A stretch of 64,000 bases of DNA from Nocardia alba NBRC 108234 (GTDB lineage: Bacteria > Actinomycetota > Actinomycetes > Mycobacteriales > Mycobacteriaceae): contig NZ_BDAX01000019.1 in NCBI RefSeq assembly GCF_001612665.1, forward strand, positions 248,001-312,000, written 5' to 3'. Below, in pieces: positions 26,069 through 32,715 of the stretch. The position numbers and the translations under genes were made by a program. A model generated the notes under the pieces. It worked only from the letters and a program-made list of their open reading frames with translations. It was not told where the DNA came from and ran no database searches. Numbering within the stretch: the stretch's first letter is position 1; each line of letters opens with the position of its first letter.

Positions 26069-26677
26069 CTACAGCGTCCGTCGGCCCGACAGCGCCCGAC
26101 CGAGGGTCAGTTCGTCGGCGAATTCCAGGTCGCCGCCCATCGGCAGGCCGGAGGCCAATCGCGTGACGGTGAGCCCGGGGAAATCGCGCAGCATCCGCAC
26201 GAGATAGGTGGCCGTCGCCTCACCCTCGGTATTCGGGTCGGTCGCGATGATCACCTCGCTCACATCGATGCCGTCCTCCTGATTGCCGATGCGGGTGAGC
26301 AGTTCTCTGATCCGCAGCTGATCAGGCCCGACCCCGCTGAGCGGATCGAGGGCACCGCCGAGCACGTGGTAGCGCCCACGGAACTCGCGGGTGCGCTCGA
26401 TCGCCTGCACATCCTTGGGTTCCTCGACCACACAGATCATCGTGCGGTCGCGGCGTGGGTCGGCGCAGATCCGGCACAGCTCGCCATCGGCGACGGTGCC
26501 GCACGACACGCAGAACTGAACGCCGTCGCGCACCTTCTGCAGCGCGGCCTGCAACCGGTCGATATCCGGCGGCTCCACAGCCAGCAGATGAAACGCGATG
26601 CGCTGTGCGCTCTTCGGTCCGACGCCGGGCAGTTTGCCCAGCTCGTCGATCAGATCCTGAACCGGCCCCTCATACAT
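26069..26677 (-). CDS. recR: Recombination mediator RecR
   Basis: RecR acts with RecF/RecO to load RecA on gapped DNA coated with SSB. The 202-residue protein has the expected N-terminal helix-hairpin-helix (LGKLPGVGPKSAQRIAFHLL), a four-cysteine zinc finger (CVSCGTVADGELCRIC, spacing C2-C8-C2), and the Toprim domain (ICVVEEPKDVQAIERT, then ATDPNTEGEATATYL). It starts within the last base of the ybaB stop, forming the conserved ybaB-recR pair. The protein is cytoplasmic and complete. Confidence 0.97.
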   Translation of the reverse strand: MYEGPVQDLIDELGKLPGVGPKSAQRIAFHLLAVEPPDIDRLQAALQKVRDGVQFCVSCGTVADGELCRICADPRRDRTMICVVEEPKDVQAIERTREFRGRYHVLGGALDPLSGVGPDQLRIRELLTRIGNQEDGIDVSEVIIATDPNTEGEATATYLVRMLRDFPGLTVTRLASGLPMGGDLEFADELTLGRALSGRRTL

Positions 26678-27021
26678 CAGAAGTCGGGCAGACCGGGCAT
26701 CGAACCGCCGCCGAGGCCCTGCGACAGCGGGCCCAGACGCTCGGCCGCGAGCTGCTGCGCGTTCTTCATGGCGTCGTTGATCGCGCCGATCACCAGGTCC
26801 TGCAGCCCGTCGACGTCCTCTGGATCGACCACCTTCGGATCGATCGTCAGCGCGATCACCTCGCCACTGACCTTGATCGTGGCCTGCACCAGACCGCCGC
26901 CGGCCTGACCGGCCACCTCGGTCTCGGCGAGCTCGGCCTGCGCCTGCATCACTGCCTGCTGCATCTGCTGAGCCTGAGCGAGCAGTGCCTGCATATCGAA
27001 CTGACCATCACCGGGTTGCAC
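26677..27021 (-). CDS. YbaB/EbfC nucleoid-associated protein
   Basis: This 114-residue DNA-binding protein has a helical N-terminus (FDMQALLAQAQQMQQAVMQAQAEL), a central beta sheet (VQATIKVSGEVIALTIDPKVVDPEDV) and a C-terminal helix (DLVIGAINDAMKNAQQLAAERLG). YbaB proteins form dimers that bind DNA and shape the nucleoid, and are almost always encoded just before recR, as here. The GTG at 27021 follows AGGAG by four bases. The sequence just upstream of that ribosome binding site is the right end of a large palindromic repeat, so the 5' UTR may be strongly structured. Confidence 0.93.
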   Translation of the reverse strand: MQPGDGQFDMQALLAQAQQMQQAVMQAQAELAETEVAGQAGGGLVQATIKVSGEVIALTIDPKVVDPEDVDGLQDLVIGAINDAMKNAQQLAAERLGPLSQGLGGGSMPGLPDF

Positions 27022-27039
27022 AACGCTCCTGTAATTTTG

Positions 27040-27147
27040 GCGGCTGGCGCCGCGGGGGTTTTCGGCCCGGGGGGCCTCGCACCCGAGGGACGATACTGCG
27101 CCTTCGGCGTTCCGTCTCGTCCCTCGGGTGCGAGGCGGCCGAAAACC
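27040..27147. repeat. Palindromic intergenic element, copy C
   Basis: GGTTTTCGGCC (27057-27067) pairs with GGCCGAAAACC (27137-27147). A 20-base arm at 27074-27093 (GCCTCGCACCCGAGGGACGA) is perfectly complementary to 27117-27136. GCGGC-TGGC-GCCGC at 27040-27053 is identical to the corresponding block in copy A. On the minus strand it is followed by AAAATTACAGGAG and the ybaB start, closely matching the AAAAATACAGGAGG after copy A. Confidence 0.8.
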
Positions 27148-27177
27148 GTGGGGGTGGGTTGGGTGCGGGGATCGGGG

Positions 27178-27340
27178 CTTGCCGTTCGTCAGTTTAGTCG
27201 TGGGGAATGGTCGCTGAAACTACGGCTGCGCGGGGGCTCGACGTTCCGTCTCGTTCCCCTCGTGTGCGGGGAGGGGGCACTTGCCGTTTGCCGGTCGGTC
27301 GTGGGAAACGGGCGCTGAAACTACGGCTGCGCGGGGGCTT
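27178..27340. repeat. Two-copy direct repeat of about 101 bp period
   Basis: CTTGCCGTT begins at 27178 and again at 27280, and a 26-base block (GCTGAAACTACGGCTGCGCG, then GGGGCT) occurs at 27213-27238 and 27314-27339. The remainder of each unit is diverged. It fills the gap between copy C of the palindromic element and the secreted-protein gene; I see no gene in this stretch. Confidence 0.7.
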
Positions 27341-27394
27341 GGGCATACCATCAGGGCCGATAGGGCAATGATTCAGCAATCTCTAGGAGATCAG

Positions 27395-27970
27395 ATGGAT
27401 GTATCCCGTGCGCGCCTTTCGTCGGTTTCGGCCGTTTTCCTCGCTGCGGCCGGCCTGCTACTTCTCACACCGGCCGCCGTGTCGGCCGATTCGGGGGGCG
27501 GGGTCACCAACTACGGCAATGGCTGCGTACTCGATCCGGGCAATCGTGCGGCGACCATCGATTCGTTGCGGTCCCGGTGCAGTGTCACCCAGCAGGACCA
27601 GATCTACCGTGACGCGCAGGCGGGCTCGGTCCCGATGGGCCTCACCAACGGGTGGGTGACACGCCCACCGCAGCTCGAGGCGGCCGCCCCGGCGCTGTGG
27701 ATCGGCAAGGTGTTCCGCACCGGGCCCGACGGCGGCACCCTGACCAACCGGGTCACCGCCTCCGGAATCGAGGCGTTCCCGGCCGATGTCTATCGAGCGC
27801 CGTCGATCCTCGATGGCGCGCCCACCTGGGCGCTGAACTACGCGCCGTCACCCACCCCGCAGGTCTACGACGAGATTCGCGAGGTCACCCCGGGCGTCTG
27901 GTTCGGCTACACGTGGTGGCGCGAGGGCTCGTGGCCGCTGCTCGCCGCCTTCGTCCTGACGCCCGCCTGA
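27395..27970 (+). CDS. Secreted hypothetical protein
   Basis: The protein has 191 residues with a clear Sec signal peptide (SAVFLAAAGLLLLTPAAVSADS; cleavage near residue 29) and no transmembrane segment after it. The mature part has two cysteines (GNGCVLDPG and RSRCSVTQQ) that could form a disulfide, and several aromatic residues at the C-terminus (GVWFGYTWWREGSWPLLAAF). I do not recognise a family. The ATG at 27395 has TAGGAG about six bases upstream; the longer open frame to 27281 crosses a direct repeat and is not expected to be translated. It is followed closely by a MerR operator. Confidence 0.75.
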   Translation: MDVSRARLSSVSAVFLAAAGLLLLTPAAVSADSGGGVTNYGNGCVLDPGNRAATIDSLRSRCSVTQQDQIYRDAQAGSVPMGLTNGWVTRPPQLEAAAPALWIGKVFRTGPDGGTLTNRVTASGIEAFPADVYRAPSILDGAPTWALNYAPSPTPQVYDEIREVTPGVWFGYTWWREGSWPLLAAFVLTPA

Positions 27971-27977
27971 TCGTTTC

Positions 27978-28008
27978 TTGACCCTCCACCCGCTGGAGGG
28001 TGTTCGCT
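27978..28008 (+). promoter_or_regulatory. MerR-type promoter and operator
   Basis: ACCCTCCA-CCCGC-TGGAGGGT (27981-28001) is a perfect inverted repeat with 8-bp arms. It sits between a TTGACC -35 (27978-27983) and a presumed -10 (TTCGCT, 28003-28008), giving the long 19-bp spacer typical of MerR-controlled promoters. The start codon follows seven bases after the -10, so the transcript should be leaderless and self-regulated. Confidence 0.75.
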
Positions 28009-28015
28009 GGACCTC

Positions 28016-28843
28016 ATGACAGCAACCGTGGCGATCGGCGAGTTCGCCCGCCTCACCCATCTGAGCGTCAAGACGCTGCGGTACTACCACGAGATCGAGC
28101 TACTCGAACCGGCCGCGGTAGACGTGGGCACCGGCTATCGCCGATATTCCACCGACCAGGTGGAGCGGGCGCATCTGATCCGGCGCCTGCGCGACCTGGA
28201 CATGCCACTACCGGAGATCCGCACCGTGCTCGCCACGGCCGATCCCGCTGAGCGCGACACCACCTTGCGGGCCCATCTCACCAGGATGGAAGCGGCGCTG
28301 GAACGCACCCGTGAGGTGGTGGTCTCGCTGCGCGCCCTGCTCACCGCGCCGCCACCACCGATCGAGATCGACTACCGGGTCGAGCCCGCGTTCACGGCAC
28401 TCACCGTCACCGACCAGGTCGAACACACCGACATCGCCGACTGGTGCGGCACGGCGTTCGAACAGCTGTACCTGATCCTGCTCGAGTCCGGGGTGAACCC
28501 AGGAGGTGTTGCGGGCGCGACGTATTCGAACGAGTTCTTCACCGACGACAACGGCGCGGTCACCGCGTATGTGCCGTTGCCGCCCGGGGTCGAATTCACT
28601 CCCACCCGCGGCTTCGCCGTCGTCGACTTCCCCGCCCGCCACTTCGCCGTCGCCGTGCACGAAGGCCCGTTCGAAGACTTCGACCGCACCTACGGCGCGC
28701 TCGGCAGCCACGTCGCCGAGCACAGCGCCGCGCTACCCGACGAACCGGTCCGCGAGCGCTATCTCGTCGGCCCGGATATCACCGATAACCCGGCCGATTA
28801 CCGCACCGAAGTGTGCTGGCCGATCACCGAAGGAGAACTCTGA
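28016..28843 (+). CDS. MerR-family regulator with GyrI-like effector domain
   Basis: The 275-residue protein has an N-terminal MerR winged helix (TVAIGEFARLTHLSVKTLRYYHEIELLEP), a coiled-coil linker (RAHLTRMEAALERTREVVVSLRAL) and a C-terminal GyrI-like/SOUL-type small-molecule-binding domain (YRVEPAFTALTV, AVAVHEGPFEDFDRTYGAL). This is the layout of multidrug-sensing regulators such as BmrR and TipA relatives. A perfect MerR operator lies at the promoter, indicating autoregulation by DNA distortion. The next gene (VOC family) overlaps by one base and is probably co-regulated. Confidence 0.92.
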   Translation: MTATVAIGEFARLTHLSVKTLRYYHEIELLEPAAVDVGTGYRRYSTDQVERAHLIRRLRDLDMPLPEIRTVLATADPAERDTTLRAHLTRMEAALERTREVVVSLRALLTAPPPPIEIDYRVEPAFTALTVTDQVEHTDIADWCGTAFEQLYLILLESGVNPGGVAGATYSNEFFTDDNGAVTAYVPLPPGVEFTPTRGFAVVDFPARHFAVAVHEGPFEDFDRTYGALGSHVAEHSAALPDEPVRERYLVGPDITDNPADYRTEVCWPITEGEL

Positions 28844-29193
28844 TGACCATCACCCTGTCCAACATCACCATGGACTGCCACAACGCCACCGCCCAGGCGG
28901 AGTTCTACGCGGGGCTACTCGACGTACCCGTCGACCCGGAGGCTTCGCAGTTCTTCGCCACGGTCGGCAAATCCGCCGGTCTCGCCCCGATCCTGATGTT
29001 CATCCAGGTCCCGGACAAAACACCCGGCAAGAATGTGGTCCACCTGGACTTCCACACCGCCGAGTGGGCCGACTACATCGAGCGCGCGATCAGTCTGGGC
29101 GGCAAGCACATCGGCGACTTCGACGAGTACGGCCTCCAGTGGACCACCCTCGCCGACCCCGAAGGAAACCTCTTCGACATCGGCAAGGACTGA
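28843..29193 (+). CDS. VOC (glyoxalase/dioxygenase fold) family protein
   Basis: This 116-residue single-domain protein has paired beta-alpha-beta-beta-beta modules. TLSNITMDCHNATAQAEFYAGLL begins the first; NVVHLDFHTAEWADYIERAISLGGKHIG and WTTLADPEGNLFDIGKD are the second, with the usual His and Glu metal-ligand positions. Such proteins act as metal-dependent dioxygenases or isomerases, or as antibiotic-sequestering resistance proteins. Its start overlaps the stop of the MerR gene (TGATG) and AAGGAG lies upstream, so it is likely induced by the compound sensed by that MerR protein. A detoxification role is inferred from this pairing. Confidence 0.85.
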   Translation: MTITLSNITMDCHNATAQAEFYAGLLDVPVDPEASQFFATVGKSAGLAPILMFIQVPDKTPGKNVVHLDFHTAEWADYIERAISLGGKHIGDFDEYGLQWTTLADPEGNLFDIGKD

Positions 29194-29213
29194 TCCACCA
29201 CGGTGAACTGAAC

Positions 29214-29648
29214 TCAGGCCAGTTCGCCCGAGAGGTTGCCCAGCACCTCGGCCTGGATCTTCTTCAGGCCGAGCGGGGCGAAGATGCCCTCGAAGATGCC
29301 CGAGATGCCGCCCGCACCCTTCCAGGTGGTCTCGACGGTGACCTTCGAGCCGGTGCCGTCGGGGGTAACCGTCCAGGTGTTGACCATGGTGGAGTTGGCG
29401 TCACGCTCGGTGAGGACCGAATCCGCCACCGTCACGGTCGCGCGCACGTTGCGGGTGCGCTTCTCGGTGGCCTGCAGCGTCCACTCCACCACGGTGCCCG
29501 CGCCGTTGCCACCTTCGACAACCTTGTAGTCGCGGTAGTGCGAGGAAAGAATGCGCGGCCGGACCGTCTCATAATCGCTGATCGCGGCGAGCGTGCGCTG
29601 CGGATCCGCGGCGACGACGATCGAACTGCTGGCGCTGACCTGTCCCAC
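29214..29648 (-). CDS. SRPBCC (START-like) family protein
   Basis: The 144-residue protein has a typical SRPBCC/polyketide-cyclase fold: GQVSASSSIVVAADPQRTLAAISDYETVRPRIL at the start, central strands (GTVVEWTLQATEKRTRNVRATV) and a long C-terminal helix (KKIQAEVLGNLSGEL). These proteins bind hydrophobic ligands such as lipids or polyketides; no catalytic residues can be assigned. The GTG at 29648 follows AAGGAG by six bases, which rules out a longer upstream frame. It is divergent from the tmsAB-like operon, and a lipid-related role would fit but is speculative. Confidence 0.85.
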   Translation of the reverse strand: MGQVSASSSIVVAADPQRTLAAISDYETVRPRILSSHYRDYKVVEGGNGAGTVVEWTLQATEKRTRNVRATVTVADSVLTERDANSTMVNTWTVTPDGTGSKVTVETTWKGAGGISGIFEGIFAPLGLKKIQAEVLGNLSGELA

Positions 29649-29808
29649 TGTTGACTCCTTGCTGGGGGTGTGGCGATATCTCGACCGGGTTACATCCTGC
29701 CCTGTCCCCGCGCATGTCACCCGACCAGGTTGGGCCGGTACGGGAACATATGCGTGACTTTTTGTCGCGGCACGCAAGTATCCGGTGGCCCGGCGGACAC
29801 GGTCGTAC

Positions 29809-29814
29809 TAGCGT
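29809..29814 (+). promoter_or_regulatory. -10 box of tmsA (leaderless)
   Basis: TAGCGT is exactly six bases before the GTG at 29821. This favours that GTG over the in-frame GTG at 29827. Confidence 0.55.
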
Positions 29815-29820
29815 CAAAGG

Positions 29821-31269
29821 GTGGCAGTGAGTCTTTTGGGCATGGCTGGTCACGAACCGGCCACACGCGAGTCCGGATATGCCGCGCATCGAGCGGGAGT
29901 ACAGCGATTGCTGGAAAGCTATCGCGCCATCCCACCCGGTGCCGTCGTCCGGCTGGCGAAGAAGACATCGAACTTGTTCCGGGCCAGGGCAGCTCCCGAT
30001 GCGCCCGGGCTCGACGTGTCCGGCCTCGGCCAGGTGATCGCGGTGGACCCGCGGGCCCGAACCGCCGACGTCGCGGGCATGACCACCTACGAGGACCTGG
30101 TGGCGGCCACCCTGCCCTACGGGCTGGCGCCGCTGGTGGTGCCCCAGCTCAAGACCATCACCCTGGGCGGGGCGGTGACTGGTCTCGGCATCGAATCGAC
30201 CTCGTTCCGCAACGGACTACCGCACGAATCCGTGCTGGAAATGGACATATTGACCGGGTCGGGGGAGATCGTCACCGCGACACCCACCGGCGAGCACGCC
30301 GACCTGTTCCACGGCTTCCCCAACTCCTACGGCACGCTCGGATACTCCGTGCGGCTGAAGATCGAACTCGAACCGGTGCTGCCGTACGTGGAACTGCGGC
30401 ACGTGCGCTTCCACGACCTGCGCGAACTGGAAGCCGAACTCGATCGGATCGTCGTCGAACGCCGCTTCGACGGCGAAGCTGTCGACTACCTCGACGGCGT
30501 GGTGTTCAGCGCGAACGAGAGTTACCTCACCCTGGGCAGGCAGACCGACGAGCCAGGCCCGGTCAGCGACTACACCGGCATGGACATCTTCTACCGCTCC
30601 CTGCAACACGCAGACGGGGTGACCAGAGACCGGCTGACCATCCACGATTACCTGTGGCGCTGGGACACCGACTGGTTCTGGTGCTCACGCGCGTTCGGTG
30701 CGCAGAACCCGAAGATCCGCAGGTTCTGGCCGAAGTCGCGCCGCCGCAGCAGCTTCTACTGGAAACTGGTCGCCCTCGACCGCAAATATCACATCGATGA
30801 CCGCAGACAGGCCCGCAAGGGCAACCCGCCGCAGGAACGCGTCGTGCAGGACATCGAGGTTCCGGTCCAGCACACCGCCGACTTCGTCGAATGGTTCCTG
30901 CGGGAAATACCGATCGAGCCGATCTGGTTGTGCCCATTGCGCCTGCGCGCGCTCGGCGACGCACCGGCGGCGGACGGTGCGCGTCCGTGGCCGCTGTATC
31001 CGCTCGAGCCACAGCGCACCTACGTCAATGTCGGATTCTGGTCGGCGGTGCCGACCGAGCGAGATCAACCGGAAGGGGCGGCCAACCGGGCCATCGAGAA
31101 GATCGTGTCCGCGTTCGACGGACACAAGTCGCTCTACTCCGACTCCTACTACGACGAAGCCGAGTTCGCCGCACTCTACGGCGGCGACATCTACACCGAA
31201 CTGAAAACCCGTTACGACCCGGACCAACGACTGCTGAATCTGTATTCGAAGGCGGTGCAACGCAAGTGA
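29821..31269 (+). CDS. tmsA: FAD-dependent 10-methylene fatty acyl reductase
   Basis: The 482-residue flavoprotein of the FAD-binding type 4 (PCMH) class resembles plant Dim/DWF sterol reductases; the FAD-binding region includes VDPRARTADVAGMTTYEDLV and PQLKTITLGGAVTGLGIESTSFRNG. It is encoded directly before a cyclopropane-synthase-like methyltransferase, overlapping by four bases. This gene pair (tmsA-tmsB, also called bfaA-bfaB) makes 10-methyl branched fatty acids such as tuberculostearic acid. The methyltransferase makes the 10-methylene intermediate on a phospholipid oleoyl chain, and this reductase saturates it with NADPH. The GTG start follows a TAGCGT -10 box by six bases. Assignment rests on pairing and length; the reaction was not tested here. 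Confidence 0.85.
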   Translation: MAVSLLGMAGHEPATRESGYAAHRAGVQRLLESYRAIPPGAVVRLAKKTSNLFRARAAPDAPGLDVSGLGQVIAVDPRARTADVAGMTTYEDLVAATLPYGLAPLVVPQLKTITLGGAVTGLGIESTSFRNGLPHESVLEMDILTGSGEIVTATPTGEHADLFHGFPNSYGTLGYSVRLKIELEPVLPYVELRHVRFHDLRELEAELDRIVVERRFDGEAVDYLDGVVFSANESYLTLGRQTDEPGPVSDYTGMDIFYRSLQHADGVTRDRLTIHDYLWRWDTDWFWCSRAFGAQNPKIRRFWPKSRRRSSFYWKLVALDRKYHIDDRRQARKGNPPQERVVQDIEVPVQHTADFVEWFLREIPIEPIWLCPLRLRALGDAPAADGARPWPLYPLEPQRTYVNVGFWSAVPTERDQPEGAANRAIEKIVSAFDGHKSLYSDSYYDEAEFAALYGGDIYTELKTRYDPDQRLLNLYSKAVQRK

Positions 31270-32591
31270 CGACATTCAAGGACCGAGCTGACAGGGCCAC
31301 AGGCCTGACCGAACTGGGGACCCGGCTCAACATCGCCGAGGTCGTCGAGAGCCTCGTAGACGGCGAGATCCCCGTCCGCCTGACCGCCTACGACGGCAGC
31401 GCGACCGGACCGGAGGACGCGGCCTACTCGCTCGAGATCAAGACCCCGCGCGGCATCAACTACCTGGCAGGCGCCCCCGGCGACCTCGGTATGGCGCGGG
31501 CCTATATCGCCGGCGACATGATCGCCGAGGGGGTGCATCCCGGCGACCCGTACGACATCTTGAAAGCCATGCAGGACATGAAGTTCCATCGTCCTTCGGC
31601 ACTCTCACTGGTGACCATCGCCCGGTCGCTCGGCTGGGACCGGCTCAAGCCGATCGCGCCCCCGCCGCAGGAAACGCTGCCGCGCTGGCGCAGGATCGCG
31701 CTGGAGGGTCTGCGCCATTCCAAGACCCGCGATGCCGAGGCGATCCACCACCACTATGACGTCTCCAACAAGTTCTACGAGTACGTCCTCGGCCCGTCGA
31801 TGACCTACACCTGCGCGGTGTACGGCGACGAGGACTGGACCCTCGAGCAGGCACAGGAGAACAAGTACCGGCTGATCTTCGAGAAGCTGCGGCTGAAGGA
31901 AGGCGACCGGCTGCTCGATATCGGCTGCGGGTGGGGCGGCATGGTCCGCTACGCGGCCGCGCGCGGTGTGCGGGTGATCGGGGCGACCCTGTCGGCCGAG
32001 CAGGCCGCCTGGGCGCAGCAGAAGATCGCCGAGGAAGGGCTCAGCGAGCTCGCCGAGGTCAGGCACAGCGACTACCGCGACATCCCCGAGGGCGAATTCG
32101 ACGCGGTCTCCTCGATCGGCCTCACCGAGCACATCGGCGTGCACAACTACCCGTTCTACTTCGGCTACATCAAGGACAAGCTGCGGGTGGGTGGTCTGTT
32201 CCTCAACCACTGCATCACCCGCCACGACAACACCCGCACCACCAAGGCCGGCGATTTCATCGACCGCTACGTCTTCCCCGACGGGGAGCTGATCGGTTCC
32301 GGCCGCATCATCTCCGACATCCAGAACGTCGGCCTCGAGGTGCTGCACGAGGAGAATCTGCGCGAGCACTACGCGCTGACGCTGCACGAGTGGTGCAAGA
32401 ACCTGGTCACCAACTGGGACGCGGCCGTGGCCGAGGTCGGCGAGGGCACCGCGAAGGTGTGGGGCCTGTACATGGCGGGCTGTCGACTGGGCTTCCAGCG
32501 CAACGTGATCCAGCTGCACCACGTACTCGGCGTGAAGCTGGATACGAACGGTGCCTGGGATGTCCCGCTGCGCCCCTGGTGGCAGCCGTAG
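31266..32591 (+). CDS. tmsB: SAM-dependent fatty acid methyltransferase (CFA synthase family)
   Basis: The 441-residue protein belongs to the cyclopropane-fatty-acid synthase/UfaA1 family. The SAM site is LLDIGCGWGGMVRYAA, with the family block AIHHHYDVSNKFYEYVLGPSMTYTCA before it and SSIGLTEHIGVHNYPFYFGYI after. As the second gene of the tmsAB pair it is expected to methylate the double bond of oleoyl phospholipids at C10, giving a methylene that TmsA reduces. The N-terminal region carries an SCP-2-like lipid-binding extension (VVESLVDGEIPVRLTAYDG). The GTG start sits inside the tmsA stop (GTGA). A palindromic repeat element follows immediately downstream and probably ends transcription. Confidence 0.88.
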   Translation: MTTFKDRADRATGLTELGTRLNIAEVVESLVDGEIPVRLTAYDGSATGPEDAAYSLEIKTPRGINYLAGAPGDLGMARAYIAGDMIAEGVHPGDPYDILKAMQDMKFHRPSALSLVTIARSLGWDRLKPIAPPPQETLPRWRRIALEGLRHSKTRDAEAIHHHYDVSNKFYEYVLGPSMTYTCAVYGDEDWTLEQAQENKYRLIFEKLRLKEGDRLLDIGCGWGGMVRYAAARGVRVIGATLSAEQAAWAQQKIAEEGLSELAEVRHSDYRDIPEGEFDAVSSIGLTEHIGVHNYPFYFGYIKDKLRVGGLFLNHCITRHDNTRTTKAGDFIDRYVFPDGELIGSGRIISDIQNVGLEVLHEENLREHYALTLHEWCKNLVTNWDAAVAEVGEGTAKVWGLYMAGCRLGFQRNVIQLHHVLGVKLDTNGAWDVPLRPWWQP

Positions 32592-32603
32592 CGCGGTGCC
32601 GTG

Positions 32604-32710
32604 TTCTCGGCCCGCCCCCGGTTCTGGACTGACCGAAGGGTGCGACGAAGGAGTACCCGCAGGGAGGGAAGAACCGGGGTCACAGGGCCGAGAACCGCGG
32701 CGCCGGCCGC
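32604..32710. repeat. Palindromic intergenic element, copy B
   Basis: TTCTCGGCCC (32604-32613) pairs with GGGCCGAGAA (32685-32694), and CCCCGGTTCT (32616-32625) with AGAACCGGGG (32670-32679). The GCGGC-GCCG-GCCGC block (32697-32710) follows, as in copies A and C. The loop begins GGACTGACCGA, like copy A, and contains GCGACGAAGGAG, shared with the copy at 51.5 kb. Here it lies between convergent genes, where it may act as a bidirectional terminator. Confidence 0.8.
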
Positions 32711-32715
32711 CTATG

